DNA of 64,000 bases, taken from NCBI RefSeq assembly GCF_030732225.1, contig NZ_CP132230.1:1392001-1456000 (forward strand). The letters run 5' to 3'. The notes beneath the pieces were generated by a model. That model was not told where the DNA came from. It worked only from the letters and a program-made list of their open reading frames with translations, and did no database searches. The translations under genes and the position numbers were made by a program. The number at the start of each line of letters is the position of its first letter. The stretch's first letter is position 1. Origin of the DNA: Streptococcus iniae (GTDB taxonomy: Bacteria; Bacillota; Bacilli; Lactobacillales; Streptococcaceae). Below, in pieces: positions 7,212-16,341 of the stretch.

Positions 7212-9330
7212 TTGGCGCTAAAAGGCTTAAATTGACTTTATGTCTTGTCAAATCAATTTTAGAAACATAAACCGTAACCAAATCACCAACTGAAAGTACT
7301 TGGCTAGGATGGTTAACAAAGGTTTTACTCATTTCAGAAATATGAATAAGGCCATCTTCATGAACACCAATATCAACAAAAGCCCCAAAATCAACAATGT
7401 TTCGAACAGTACCTTCTAATTTTTGACCAATTACTAAGTCTTTAAGGTCAAGAACATCTTGTCTAAGAACAGGAGCTTTGAAATCGTCACGAAGGTCACG
7501 TCCTGGTTTTAAGAGGTCTGCTACGATATCTGTTAAGGTTTCAAAACCAATCTCAAGTTGTGCTGCCATCTCTTTAAGGTTGAGGGCTTGCAACTTTGCT
7601 TTTGCCTCATCATCAAGTGTTTTAATCGCCAAAAGCTTAAAGAGTTGCTTAACTGCTGGGTAAGATTCTGGATGAACACCTGTATTATCTAAAATGTTTT
7701 TAGCATTTGGAATGCGCAAAAATCCAGCAGCTTGTTCAAAGGCTTTTGCCCCAAGACGAGGAACTTTTTTGATTTCTGCACGTGATGTAATCATGCCATT
7801 TTCTTCACGGTATTTAACAATATTTTCAGAAATTGACTTGTTTAAGCCTGAAACATGAGCCAATAAAACAGAACTTGCGGTATTGATATTAACACCAACT
7901 TGGTTAACAACAGTATCCACAACGAAGTCAAGATTTTCTGATAATTTTTTCTGACTAACATCATGTTGATACTGCCCAACACCAATAGATTTAGGATCAA
8001 TTTTAACCAATTCAGCAAGAGGATCTTGGAGACGTCTTGCTATTGAAATGGCAGAGCGTTTTTCAACAGTTAGGTCTGGAAACTCATGTCTTGCCAGTTC
8101 AGAAGCTGAATAAACTGAGGCTCCGCTTTCATTGACAATAACGTAGGACGTGTTTGGGAAGTCCTTAAGAATATCAACCACAAAAGCTTCGCTTTCTCGA
8201 CTAGCCGTCCCATTACCAATAGCAATAATTTCAATGTGATAAGTGGCGATGATTTCTGCCAATTCTTCTTTGGCTTTTTCAATTTTTGCTTGACTTGCAG
8301 GAGCAACCGGGTAAATGACATGTGTCGTCATTAATTTTCCAGTCTGATCTACGACAGCTAACTTGGCACCCGTTCGAAAGGCCGGGTCAAAGCCTAAAAC
8401 CATTTTGCCTTTTAAAGGAGAAACCAATAAAAGGTTGCGTAGGTTTTCAGAAAAGAGCTTAATAGCTCCATCTTCTGCCGCCTCAGTTAATTCCGTTCTG
8501 ATACGGCGCTCCATAGCTGGAACAATTTTTTTCTTAAGGGTTTGGGAAATAAGGTCTTCAATGTAGGCATTTTTTTCTTTAAAACGAACACTGTAGAAAC
8601 GCTGCATTTTATCAATGTTATGCTCAAAATTGACTTTTAAGATTCCTAATTTTTCACCACGGTTCAAAGCCAAGGTACGATAACCTTGCATTTTAGAAAT
8701 CTTATCTGAAAAATCATAATAGATTTGGAAGACTTCTTTGTCATCCAAACTTTGGTCTTTGACTGTTGATGTGATATGGCTGTAATTCCAAATCTCATTA
8801 TAAGTCCAAGAGCGAAGTTTCGTATCTTCTGATAAAGCTTCAACAAGAATATCTACAGCTCCTGCTAAGGCAGCTTCAGGACTTGTAAAGTTTTCAGATA
8901 GAAAATTTTCAGCCTCTTTTTCTAAATTCTTTGCATTTTGTAAAATGAATCGTGCCAGAGGAAATAGCCCTGCTTCACGCGCAATAGTCGCTTTGGTTCG
9001 GCGTTTTTCTTTGTAAGGGAGGTAAAGTTCTTCCAATTCAGCCATTTTTTCTGAAGCTAGAATTGAAGCTTTTAAAGTGTCGGTTAATTTGCCTTGTTCT
9101 TCAATTTTACCCAAAATGGTTTCTTTTCGCTCTTCAAGGTTACGAATAGATCTTTCCAAATCTATAATGGCCTTGATTTCCACTTCATCAAGATTGCCTG
9201 TAACTTCTTTACGGTAACGGGCAATAAAGGGAATGGTATTTCCTTCAGCTGTCAAAGCCAAGACCTGTTCAATTTGTTTTTCTGAAATTGACAAATCGCT
9301 TGCAATTTTTGTAATAAATGTATTTTCCAT
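7198..9330 (-). CDS. tex: RNA-binding transcriptional accessory protein Tex
   Basis: 710 aa, normal length. N-terminal helical Tex domain (1-190), RNase H-like YqgF fold around 310-430 ([19 protein letters not shown]), helix-hairpin-helix segments ([25 protein letters not shown]), and a C-terminal S1 domain ([34 protein letters not shown]). Tex binds nucleic acids and affects transcription and fitness or toxin expression in pathogens; the biochemical role is partly open. First gene of tex-sprT. The ATG follows AGGGATATT. Confidence 0.97.
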   Translation of the reverse strand: MENTFITKIASDLSISEKQIEQVLALTAEGNTIPFIARYRKEVTGNLDEVEIKAIIDLERSIRNLEERKETILGKIEEQGKLTDTLKASILASEKMAELEELYLPYKEKRRTKATIAREAGLFPLARFILQNAKNLEKEAENFLSENFTSPEAALAGAVDILVEALSEDTKLRSWTYNEIWNYSHITSTVKDQSLDDKEVFQIYYDFSDKISKMQGYRTLALNRGEKLGILKVNFEHNIDKMQRFYSVRFKEKNAYIEDLISQTLKKKIVPAMERRIRTELTEAAEDGAIKLFSENLRNLLLVSPLKGKMVLGFDPAFRTGAKLAVVDQTGKLMTTHVIYPVAPASQAKIEKAKEELAEIIATYHIEIIAIGNGTASRESEAFVVDILKDFPNTSYVIVNESGASVYSASELARHEFPDLTVEKRSAISIARRLQDPLAELVKIDPKSIGVGQYQHDVSQKKLSENLDFVVDTVVNQVGVNINTASSVLLAHVSGLNKSISENIVKYREENGMITSRAEIKKVPRLGAKAFEQAAGFLRIPNAKNILDNTGVHPESYPAVKQLFKLLAIKTLDDEAKAKLQALNLKEMAAQLEIGFETLTDIVADLLKPGRDLRDDFKAPVLRQDVLDLKDLVIGQKLEGTVRNIVDFGAFVDIGVHEDGLIHISEMSKTFVNHPSQVLSVGDLVTVYVSKIDLTRHKVNLSLLAPNESH

Positions 9331-9339
9331 AATATCCCT

Positions 9340-9373
9340 ATTATATCATAACTTATTTTAGAAAGCGCTTAAA
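9340..9373 (-). promoter_or_regulatory. tex promoter with possible cre
   Basis: Extended -10 TGATATAAT (9348-9340) on the minus strand, with AGAAAGCGCTTAAA (9360-9373) over the -35 position. The latter fits the CcpA site TGWAARCGYTWNCW at 12 of 14 positions. The expected transcript start is almost at the ATG. The cre reading is inference only. Confidence 0.4.
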
Positions 9374-9402
9374 TAGAATAAGCTTCCACTGTTTTACTAA
9401 CT

Positions 9403-9448
9403 AAAAAACACCTTTAGCAATCTGTAAAACAGAAAAACTAAAAGTGTT
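9403..9448 (-). terminator. terminator of the secreted-protein gene
   Basis: Minus strand AACACTTTTAG...CTAAAGGTGTT stem with an inner CTG..CAG stem, then TTTTTT. Confidence 0.75.
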
Positions 9449-9484
9449 CACTGGGTGAATCAAGATGATGAGTTTTAATAAAAA

Positions 9485-9958
9485 TTATCGGCGACGGTAA
9501 TATTTATTAATTTCTTTTTTAAGATTATCAAGTGCTCTTTCTTTGTTAATCCCTTGAGCGTAAGGAATACCTGTTAAATCAAAATGCAAGCGCTTATAGA
9601 GTCTTGTTCCAATTCTTCCTTTATTTTTACCTTCTTCAAGGAGTTGCTCTAATTCTTTATACTTCGCATCAACACCTTGTGCTGCTGACTCCTCTCTTTT
9701 GGCTTCTGCTACTACTGTACGAATTGTACTATAATCAGAAAAATTATTGATGCTTTTTTCATATCTGCTTTTATTTTTATCTGTTATTGAGTATTGTTTT
9801 ACTCGATCTATATTATCTCGTTTAAATTGGTTCAAGCTTCGTTCAGTAGAACTCAAACTTCCTCTGTTCCATTGATAAGCCTCTACTGTTCCGACTGTTC
9901 CTAATAGTGTTGTTCCCATCATGAGTGCTGCTGCACTTGCTAAAATAACTTTTTTCAT
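9485..9958 (-). CDS. small secreted basic protein with a GA-module-like segment
   Basis: 157 aa. Residues 1-27 are a classical signal peptide (MKKVILASAAALMMGTTLLG..VEA, cleavage expected after VEA). There is no lipobox, LPXTG anchor or later membrane helix, so it should be released. Residues about 45-90 (NIDRVKQYSITDKNKSRYEKSINNF..STIRTVVAEAKR) follow the pattern of the three-helix GA (albumin-binding) module, by eye only. The C-terminal half is charged and helical, ending in KYYRRR. It is transcribed alone, between tex and phoU, from a good promoter with a tandem repeat upstream. I do not recognise a named protein; possible roles are host-protein binding or cell-surface interaction. Confidence 0.6.
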   Translation of the reverse strand: MKKVILASAAALMMGTTLLGTVGTVEAYQWNRGSLSSTERSLNQFKRDNIDRVKQYSITDKNKSRYEKSINNFSDYSTIRTVVAEAKREESAAQGVDAKYKELEQLLEEGKNKGRIGTRLYKRLHFDLTGIPYAQGINKERALDNLKKEINKYYRRR

Positions 9959-10028
9959 TGTTATTTCCTTTCTTTCTAGCTATAGCTGTTTTTGTATTTG
10001 GCATCACTTTTTCTTTTGATGCTTTTTT

Positions 10029-10057
10029 AGTATAACACTTCTCTTTTCTTTTTTCAA
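10029..10057 (-). promoter_or_regulatory. promoter of the secreted-protein gene
   Basis: Minus strand TTGAAA (10057-10052), 17 bp spacer, TATACT (10034-10029). Confidence 0.7.
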
Positions 10058-10062
10058 TTTAA

Positions 10063-10081
10063 TGAGTTTATTGTGAGTTTA
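10063..10081. repeat. tandem TGAGTTTA repeat with 11-bp period just upstream of the -35
   Basis: TGAGTTTA at 10063-10070 and again at 10074-10081, five bases upstream of the -35. Direct repeats one helical turn apart are the usual binding sites of OmpR-type response regulators. It does not match the Pho-box or WalR-box consensus. Confidence 0.55.
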
Positions 10082-10137
10082 AGATTAGGTTTTTATTATT
10101 TTGTTTTAAAGTTTGAAAATCCCATCTGCTCTAACAA

Positions 10138-10160
10138 CAAAAAAGACGCTTAACGCGTCC
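10138..10160 (-). terminator. terminator after phoU (end of the pst operon)
   Basis: Minus strand GACGC-GTTAA-GCGTC followed by TTTTTT; lies five bases after the phoU stop codon. Confidence 0.85.
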
Positions 10161-10164
10161 ATTC

Positions 10165-10818
10165 TTAGTTTAATTCTACAAGCTCACCTGTTTCTAGGTA
10201 GACTAAGCGTTCACAGATGTTTGCGATGTAATCTGCAAAGCGTTCAATGTGACCAATCATATAAAGGTATTGCGCTCCGTTACGAACAGATGTTTCTTGT
10301 TCTTTCATCAGGCTTAAGATTTCCTTTGAAATATTGTAGTAGAGGGCATCGATAGCTTGGTCTTCTTCTGCAATGGCAATTGCTTTGTCAGATTGACGAA
10401 TTGGAAAGACCACTAGCAAATCAGCTAACATCTTAAGGGCTTTTTGACCAGCTTCGTGAATGTTTTCTTCTATGTTATCAAGGCTATCGCTTTCTTTTAA
10501 ATGAAGAACATTTCGCGCTATGCCTGCCATATGATCACCCATACGTTCTAAATCTGAACAGGCGGACATCACCGTTAAAACAAAGCGTAAATCAGTCACT
10601 TGAGGTTGTTGTAAGGCTAAGATGCGGGCGCAAGCCATTTCAATATCCAATTGGGCCTGATTGATTTTACCGTCTGCTGCGATAATCAACTCAGCCATCT
10701 CCATATCCTTGGCTGCTAAAGCCAACAAAGCTTTTGATGCCGCTTCAAGAACACTATGGCCCATATCCAAAAATGTTTGTTCAAGAACCTGTAATTCTAA
10801 GTCAAATTGTTCTCTCAT
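10165..10818 (-). CDS. phoU: phosphate transport regulator PhoU
   Basis: 217 aa with two PhoU three-helix repeats (for example ADGKINQAQLDIEMACARILALQQP and DLERMGDHMAGIARNVL, then AIDALYYNISKEILSLM and HIERFADYIANICERLVYLETGE). PhoU links the Pst transporter to the sensor kinase and dampens Pho signalling when phosphate is plentiful. It is the last gene of the operon, 13 bp after pstB. Full length. If the damaged PstB upstream cannot work, PhoU would have no normal partner ATPase. Confidence 0.95.
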   Translation of the reverse strand: MREQFDLELQVLEQTFLDMGHSVLEAASKALLALAAKDMEMAELIIAADGKINQAQLDIEMACARILALQQPQVTDLRFVLTVMSACSDLERMGDHMAGIARNVLHLKESDSLDNIEENIHEAGQKALKMLADLLVVFPIRQSDKAIAIAEEDQAIDALYYNISKEILSLMKEQETSVRNGAQYLYMIGHIERFADYIANICERLVYLETGELVELN

Positions 10819-10831
10819 AACCTACCCTCTC

Positions 10832-11443
10832 TTATCCAAAACGCCCTGAAATATAGTCTTCTGTACGTTTATCCTGTGGATTTGTAAAAATATCAAGTGT
10901 ATCTCCAAACTCGCAGATTTCGCCTGTTAAAAAGAAGGCTGTTTTGTCTGAAATGCGTGAAGCTTGCTGCATGTTATGGGTCACAATAATGATTGTGTAG
11001 TCCTTTTTAAGTTGCTGAATCAAGTCTTCAATTTTCAAGGTTGAAATAGGATCCAAAGCAGATGTTGGCTCATCCATTAAGAGAATATCAGGCTTCACAG
11101 CAAGAGCTCTAGCAATGCAAAGGCGTTGCTGTTGGCCACCTGAAAGTGACATGGCAAAAGGATTGGGTTGTTGAAATACCATCCCTACACGCTTACGCAA
11201 ACTATTAAGATTCATTGTTTTGCTGTAGATATCATCTTGATCAAGCAAGACTTGTCCTTCAACGCGACATGAAGGCACCAAATCATTCATGCGATTTAAT
11301 GTTTTTAAGAAAGTCGACTTTCCACAACCAGATGGTCCAATAAGGGCTGTAATTTGCCCTTGTGGCAAGTCAATTGAAATATTTTTTAGGGCTTTAAAGT
11401 CCCCATAGTATAGGTCTAAATGTTTAACGGAAAAAGTTCCCAT
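10832..11443 (-). CDS. pstB: phosphate ABC transporter ATPase PstB with internal in-frame deletion
   Basis: 203 aa, while family members have about 252. Walker A (GPSGCGKST), the Q-loop ([11 protein letters not shown]), signature (LSGGQQQR), Walker B (ILLMDEP) and H-loop (VTHN) are present. However, PFAMS runs directly into LSGGQQQR, so about 49 residues of the helical subdomain between the Q-loop and the signature are missing. The reading frame is kept. The sequence at the junction (GCCATGTCA, 11155-11147) is what would be left by recombination between a MSIYDN-type and a SAMSLSGG-type copy of Ala-Met-Ser. The helical subdomain contacts PstC/PstA, so transport is probably lost or changed. 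Many streptococci have a second pstB beside this one; none is present here. Confidence 0.93.
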   Translation of the reverse strand: MGTFSVKHLDLYYGDFKALKNISIDLPQGQITALIGPSGCGKSTFLKTLNRMNDLVPSCRVEGQVLLDQDDIYSKTMNLNSLRKRVGMVFQQPNPFAMSLSGGQQQRLCIARALAVKPDILLMDEPTSALDPISTLKIEDLIQQLKKDYTIIIVTHNMQQASRISDKTAFFLTGEICEFGDTLDIFTNPQDKRTEDYISGRFG

Positions 11444-11445
11444 TC

Positions 11446-12261
11446 CTAAGAGGCTCCTTTCACAAGTCGGTGTGATACTAAACTCGATAGTGCATTAATC
11501 AACAAAACAGTAATGATAAGAATGACACCTGTTGCATAGGCTTCCTTAACGTGTAGCCCTTCACTAGATAGCATATACATGTGTAGGGCAAGTGAGCGGC
11601 CAGAAGACAGCAAGCTTGTTGGTGTATTTGTTGAAGTTCCTAAAGTATACATGAGTGCTGCTGTTTCACCAACAATACGACCAATGGCAAGAATGACACC
11701 TGATAAGATACCAGGCATTGCAACTGGTAAAACAATCTTAAAGACCGTTCTTAATTTACCAGCACCTAAGCCAAAACTGGCTTGGCGCATACTGTCGTCA
11801 ACAGAAAGCAAGGCTTCTTCGGTCAATCTGATAATCAGAGGCAAAACCATAATCACAGACGTTAAAATACCAGATAATAGTGAGTATTGAAAACCAAGAA
11901 AGACAACAAAGAAGAGCATGCCAAAGAGACCAAAAACAATGGATGGAATTCCAGATAAGGTATCTGAAGCTAGACGCATGATTTTAACCCATAAAGAGCC
12001 TTTTTTGGCATATTCAACCAAGTAGAATCCTGCAAAAATACCAATTGGCAGTGCTAATAATAGTGAGCCAAACACTAAAATGACTGTTGAAATAATAGCA
12101 GGCATTAAGGACACATTCTCACTGGTATAAGTCCATGAAAAAAGTTGAGGGGTCAGATTTGGTAAGCCTCTCACTAAAATAAAGCCAATAATGAGAAAAA
12201 GAGAGCCAAAAGTTACTAATGAAAAGAAATAGACTAAAGCCTTTAAAAGATATTTACTCAT
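11446..12261 (-). CDS. pstA: phosphate ABC transporter permease PstA
   Basis: 271 aa with six membrane helices and the ABC permease EAA loop near residue 165 ([40 protein letters not shown]), which docks to the ATPase. The [14 protein letters not shown] segment is typical of PstA. The start overlaps the end of pstC by 8 bp and the stop is 2 bp before the pstB start, so the genes are coupled. It appears intact, in contrast to pstB. Confidence 0.95.
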   Translation of the reverse strand: MSKYLLKALVYFFSLVTFGSLFLIIGFILVRGLPNLTPQLFSWTYTSENVSLMPAIISTVILVFGSLLLALPIGIFAGFYLVEYAKKGSLWVKIMRLASDTLSGIPSIVFGLFGMLFFVVFLGFQYSLLSGILTSVIMVLPLIIRLTEEALLSVDDSMRQASFGLGAGKLRTVFKIVLPVAMPGILSGVILAIGRIVGETAALMYTLGTSTNTPTSLLSSGRSLALHMYMLSSEGLHVKEAYATGVILIITVLLINALSSLVSHRLVKGAS

Positions 12262-13117
12262 GCACGGATTTTCCTTTCATATAGGCAAAGCAAGCATTAA
12301 TGATTAAAATGAAAACAAAAAGAATAGCCGAGGTTGCAATAAGTGCTTCTCTATGTTGACCTGAGGCGTAAGCCATTTCAAGCACAATGTTAGTCGTCAT
12401 TGTCCTTGTTCCTTCAAAAATTCCTGAAGGAAGGATTGGTTGGTTCCCTGCAACCAGAATGACTGCCATGGTTTCGCCAATAGCACGACCAATTCCTAAA
12501 ATAATAGCCGAGAAAATACCAGATTTTGCTGCTGGTAAGATCACACGAAAGATGGTTCTTTCATGACTTGCCCCTAAAGCTAAACTTCCAGAATAATAAG
12601 TAGCTGGTACTGTTCGGATGGCTGATTCTGACAGGCTAATAATCGTTGGAAGCACCATAATTCCCAATAAGAGCGAAGCCGTTAAAACACTCATGCCGTT
12701 ACCAGAAAATGTTCTTATCCATGGCACCATTAATTGTAGGCCGAAGAATCCATAAACAATAGAAGGAATAGCCGCCATCATATTAATAGCTGATTTTAAG
12801 AATTTATAGAGTCCTTTTGGGCAATAGTAAACCATAAAGACAGAGGTCAAAATTCCTGTTGGAACTCCTACAAGAATGGCTCCTAGTGTGATCAAGAGTG
12901 AACCCACAATCATGGGTAAGATGCCAAAACTTGCTGGATTATTAGATGGAGACCAATCTTTGCCAAATAAAAAATTTGTCAGGCCATATTTTGCTATGAA
13001 AGGCAAGCCATTCATAAAAATAAAGACACAAATGAGGAGTATGGCAACGATTGCTGTTGCCGCACTAAGAAAGAAGATAAGTCTGAAAAAGTCCTCTTTT
13101 AATGCTTGTTTTTTCAC
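12254..13117 (-). CDS. pstC: phosphate ABC transporter permease PstC
   Basis: 287 aa with six hydrophobic segments; the start is a GTG at 13117 behind AAAGGACAACTA. The conserved EAA-like loop (SESAIRTVPATYYSGSLALGASHERTIFRVILPAAKSG) and IGRAIGETMAVILVAGN match PstC. Full length. Pairs with PstA in the membrane to pass phosphate delivered by PstS. Confidence 0.95.
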   Translation of the reverse strand: MKKQALKEDFFRLIFFLSAATAIVAILLICVFIFMNGLPFIAKYGLTNFLFGKDWSPSNNPASFGILPMIVGSLLITLGAILVGVPTGILTSVFMVYYCPKGLYKFLKSAINMMAAIPSIVYGFFGLQLMVPWIRTFSGNGMSVLTASLLLGIMVLPTIISLSESAIRTVPATYYSGSLALGASHERTIFRVILPAAKSGIFSAIILGIGRAIGETMAVILVAGNQPILPSGIFEGTRTMTTNIVLEMAYASGQHREALIATSAILFVFILIINACFAYMKGKSVHE

Positions 13118-13179
13118 TAGTTGTCCTTTCTAAACAATGAAAGTAAGGGAAGCTTCAACTTCCCAGACTTTCTGAAGGG

Positions 13180-14055
13180 TTAGTTTACTTTATCCCAGCT
13201 ATTTACTTTTCCAGTAAAGACATCTGCGATAGCTTTCATGCTAATAGCATCTATTTTGCTATCTTTATTAACCACAACTGCAATTCCATCTAAGGCAATC
13301 GCGTCATGTTTTAAGCCTTTTCCTTCTTCTGGGGTCAATTCACGCGAAACCATTCCAATATCTGCTGTTTTTTCTTGGGTTGCTGTAATTCCAGCTGATG
13401 AGCCATTAGCGGTGATGGCTATGGTCACATCTGGATTTTCTTTTTTATAGGCTTCAACTAATTTTTCCATTAATGGTGCAACTGATGTTGAGCCAACAAT
13501 TGACAATTTCCCTGATAATTTTTGTGAACTGTATGCTGTTACTTCTGTTTTAGCCTCTACAAATTTGTTTTTGCTCACGACTGCTTGGCCTTCTTTTGAA
13601 TGAATAAAGCTTACAAAATCTTTACCTAGACCAGAGAGTTGGTCTGTAAAGACAATATTAAAGGGACGTTGCAGAGGGTATTCTCCATCAAGAACAGTTT
13701 GTGAACTTGCTTTAACACCGTCTACTTTAAGGGCTTTGATATGATCGTTTAATAACCCTAAGGAAATATAACCCACTGCTTGTGGATTGCCTGAAACTGC
13801 TGAGATAACCCCTTCTGTACTATTTTGAACGACTGCCGATTTTGAGGTGTTATCAATCTCTTTGCCCTTATCTTTTTTCTTAATGCCAGTAATTTCTGTA
13901 AAAGCTCCACGTGTTCCTGAGCCATCTTCACGGGTGATAACTTCGATTTTTCCAGATGATGTCGCAGAGGACTGACTGCTATTGTTACCACAAGCGGCAA
14001 GTCCAAAAGCAGTTACTGAAAGGGCTACGAGAGAAAGCATTTTTGTCATTTTCAT
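13180..14055 (-). CDS. pstS: phosphate-binding lipoprotein PstS
   Basis: 291 aa. The chosen ATG at 14055 has AAAGGTGATCATT in front and gives a normal lipoprotein signal (MKMTKMLSLVALSVTAFGLAACG, Cys22 as lipidation site for Lgt). Binding-protein motifs TREDGSGTRGAFTEITG and GSTSVAPLMEKLVEAY are the phosphate-contact loops of the PstS fold. First gene of pstSCAB-phoU, behind a row of Pho boxes, so it should be induced by phosphate limitation through PnpR. The order of the two halves around these motifs is as in other streptococcal PstS proteins. Confidence 0.95.
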   Translation of the reverse strand: MKMTKMLSLVALSVTAFGLAACGNNSSQSSATSSGKIEVITREDGSGTRGAFTEITGIKKKDKGKEIDNTSKSAVVQNSTEGVISAVSGNPQAVGYISLGLLNDHIKALKVDGVKASSQTVLDGEYPLQRPFNIVFTDQLSGLGKDFVSFIHSKEGQAVVSKNKFVEAKTEVTAYSSQKLSGKLSIVGSTSVAPLMEKLVEAYKKENPDVTIAITANGSSAGITATQEKTADIGMVSRELTPEEGKGLKHDAIALDGIAVVVNKDSKIDAISMKAIADVFTGKVNSWDKVN

Positions 14056-14122
14056 AATGATCACCTTTATCATATTGATTTTTTTGATGTAGTTTTGCTA
14101 CACCTATAGGATACCAAGCTTT

Positions 14123-14163
14123 TGTAAAAGTTCTTTGTGGATTCCTGTAAAGATTTTGTAAAG
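14123..14163 (-). promoter_or_regulatory. Pho-box array and promoter region of pstS
   Basis: On the minus strand TTTACA occurs at 14162-14157 and 14151-14146 (11-bp period), then TCCACA at 14141-14136 and TTTACA at 14128-14123. This is the TT(A/C/T)ACA direct-repeat layout bound by PhoP/PnpR-type regulators. An extended -10 candidate TGGTATCCT lies just downstream (about 14117-14109). Confidence 0.8.
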
Positions 14164-14169
14164 ATTAAA

Positions 14170-14202
14170 AAAACAGCTATTCTCATAACTAGAGAATAAC
14201 TG
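14170..14202 (-). terminator. terminator between pnpS and pstS
   Basis: Minus strand CAGTTATTCTC...GAGAATAGCTG stem followed by TTTTTTT; it ends the pnpRS transcript just before the Pho boxes. Confidence 0.85.
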
Positions 14203-14208
14203 CTTTTA

Positions 14209-15537
14209 TTATATTTCAATAAGTTCTTTTGGAAATTCTAAGGTAAACTGACTGCCTCTACCAAGCTGGCTTTTAACACTGACTTGTCCTCCTAAAAGCT
14301 GACTAAGCTCTTTGACAATAGATAAACCTAGACCTGTTCCGCCACTCTGACGGCTACGCCCTTTATTGACTCGATAAAAGCGTTCAAAAATACGATCAAT
14401 TTCCAATTGACTAATACCTATTCCAGTATCTGAGATGCTTAAAGCAATGCTCTTTTGCAAACATTGACTGGAAATGGTAATACTTCCCCCCTCATCGGTG
14501 TACCTAACAGCATTGGTTAAAAGATTCAAGACCATTTGGGATAATAAATACTTATCTGTTTTAAGCGTTATATCTTCAGATAAGTCAAAGAATAAGTGGA
14601 GTTGTTTAGCCTCTATTTGAGGTTTAATACTATTAGCCATATAATGCAAAAAGGTATTTAAGGAAAAAGAAGACTCTTGAAGCTGTGTTTTTTTAACTTT
14701 TGATAGGGTTAACATATGTTCGACAATATGCTCAAGACGAAGACTTTCATTGTAAATAATATCTAAAAACTCATTTTTTAAGTCACTTTCATCCTCTGGC
14801 ATGCCTTTAACAGTCTCAGCAAATCCTTTAATTGAGGTCACAGGGGTCCGTAATTCGTGCGAAGCATTTGTCACAAAATCCAAATTAAGTTTTTCATAGG
14901 TTCTGATAGTGGTTAAGTCATAAATCAGGACCAAAACTTGATCAAGGCTATTTCCTAAATTAAGAATTGGTACTGCTGTCACTTCTAAAATCAAATCGTC
15001 ATCATGAAAACCTTTAAGCTCTTTTTTCCGACTTTCTTTGCAATCAAAAACCTCTGTAATCAAAGCCTTGATATCCATGCGGCTAATATCAGAAAACTCT
15101 TTGAATGGCGCTTGCCCTCCTGGAAAAAAATGAGGCAATGAGGCACTCTGTAGTAAAATCTCCTTATTAGCATCTACTAAGAGAATTCCCATGGTTAGGT
15201 GAGATAGCAAAGCTTCTAAGTTATCAGATAGTTGATGACCTTTTGCTTTCTCTTCTTTTAGTTGCTTTGTCATCTGGCTAAGCTGCTGTAAAAGTGCTCT
15301 CAGATCACCTTGATCATCTGGGAGAAAAGTAGGAGAGCCTGAAAAATGAAAGGCTTGAATAGCTTGAAATTGCTTTTCCCAAGCAAATAATCGCCTTAAG
15401 GGAATGCTCATTAAAGCAAGAAGTATCCCCCCTATCATGACTAGTAGCCATTGATTTTGAGCAAAAAATAGACAGGCTCCTAAACTCATCATCAGTAGGA
15501 CCATTAAAGCTGTTAACTGTTTAAGATTTTGTAGCAT
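14209..15537 (-). CDS. pnpS: phosphate-responsive sensor histidine kinase
   Basis: 442 aa. Two N-terminal membrane helices (about 9-26 and 30-46) with almost no extracytoplasmic part, a PAS-like region (about 105-210), the phosphoacceptor in FVTNASHELRTP (His227), and an ATPase domain with N box (LLTNAVRYT), DTGIGIS and GTGLGLSIV. It overlaps pnpR by 17 bp. The pnpRS-pstSCAB-phoU order matches the pneumococcal system, where signalling goes through the Pst complex and PhoU. Named by this synteny. Confidence 0.9.
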   Translation of the reverse strand: MLQNLKQLTALMVLLMMSLGACLFFAQNQWLLVMIGGILLALMSIPLRRLFAWEKQFQAIQAFHFSGSPTFLPDDQGDLRALLQQLSQMTKQLKEEKAKGHQLSDNLEALLSHLTMGILLVDANKEILLQSASLPHFFPGGQAPFKEFSDISRMDIKALITEVFDCKESRKKELKGFHDDDLILEVTAVPILNLGNSLDQVLVLIYDLTTIRTYEKLNLDFVTNASHELRTPVTSIKGFAETVKGMPEDESDLKNEFLDIIYNESLRLEHIVEHMLTLSKVKKTQLQESSFSLNTFLHYMANSIKPQIEAKQLHLFFDLSEDITLKTDKYLLSQMVLNLLTNAVRYTDEGGSITISSQCLQKSIALSISDTGIGISQLEIDRIFERFYRVNKGRSRQSGGTGLGLSIVKELSQLLGGQVSVKSQLGRGSQFTLEFPKELIEI

Positions 15538-16246
15538 CCTTCATCTCCTTAAACTGATAGCCATAGCCCCTGATTGTTTTAATCATCTCTGGATTTTTAG
15601 GATCATCTTCAATTTTGTCTCTTAATTTTCCAATATGAACATCTACTAAACGTGTTTCTTGGCCAAAGTCATACCCCCAAATCCGTTCTAAAAGTCGTTC
15701 TCTTGTTAAGGTCATATTGGGATGTTTGACTAAATACATTAACAGTTCATACTCTTTTGGGGTTAAGGAAATCAAGTCTTGCTCTTTGTAAACTTCATTT
15801 CTTTCAGGGTAAATGACCAAGTCATTGACCAAGAATCGCTGGTCAGCGAAGCCAAACTCTTCTTGTTGGCTGTCGTCTTTTCCTGTTCGTCTTAAAATAG
15901 CTTTTACACGCGCCAGCAATTCCCTTGGACTAAAGGGTTTTGTCATGTAATCATCAGCTCCTAGTTCTAAGGCTAGGACCTTGTCAAATTCTTCCCCTTT
16001 AGCTGATACCATCATAATAGGGGTCTTACTATTTTTAGCTCTGATACGTTTACAGACCTCAATACCGTCCAATTGGGGCAACATGATGTCTAACAAAATG
16101 AAGTCATAACTTTCTGTTTCAGCTAATTTTAGTGCTGATCTGCCATCTGTTGCTGTGTCAATACTAAAGCCTTCCTTGCTGAGATGATAGTCTAATAAAC
16201 GTAAGATGTGCTCTTCGTCGTCTACTAATAAAACTGTCTTTTTCAT
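15521..16246 (-). CDS. pnpR: phosphate response regulator, OmpR/PhoB type
   Basis: 241 aa. Receiver domain with acidic pocket DDE (9-11), phosphorylated Asp53 (ILLDIMLP), VSAK and TKPFS; C-terminal winged-helix domain (LTPKEYELLMYLVKHPNMTLTRERLLERIWGYDF..RLVDVHIGKLRDKIE). Expected to bind the Pho boxes before pstS. Transcribed with pnpS from an extended -10 promoter. Confidence 0.92.
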   Translation of the reverse strand: MKKTVLLVDDEEHILRLLDYHLSKEGFSIDTATDGRSALKLAETESYDFILLDIMLPQLDGIEVCKRIRAKNSKTPIMMVSAKGEEFDKVLALELGADDYMTKPFSPRELLARVKAILRRTGKDDSQQEEFGFADQRFLVNDLVIYPERNEVYKEQDLISLTPKEYELLMYLVKHPNMTLTRERLLERIWGYDFGQETRLVDVHIGKLRDKIEDDPKNPEMIKTIRGYGYQFKEMKDATKS

Positions 16247-16266
16247 TTAAGTCTCCTATACTGCAC

Positions 16267-16306
16267 ATTATAGCATATTTCCAAAAAATGACAGCGGTCA
16301 ACTGTC
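16267..16306 (-). promoter_or_regulatory. pnpRS promoter with upstream inverted repeat
   Basis: Extended -10 TGCTATAAT (16275-16267, minus strand). Upstream, GACAG-N7-CTGTC (16290-16306) forms an inverted repeat over the weak -35 region and may be an operator. Confidence 0.5.
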
Positions 16307-16312
16307 TCAATC

Positions 16313-16334
16313 AAAAAACAGTAGAGGGACTGTT
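16313..16334 (-). terminator. terminator of the VOC protein gene
   Basis: AACAGT-AGAGGG-ACTGTT with T-runs on both sides; on the minus strand it follows the gene at 16342. Confidence 0.75.
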
Positions 16335-16341
16335 TTTCGCT

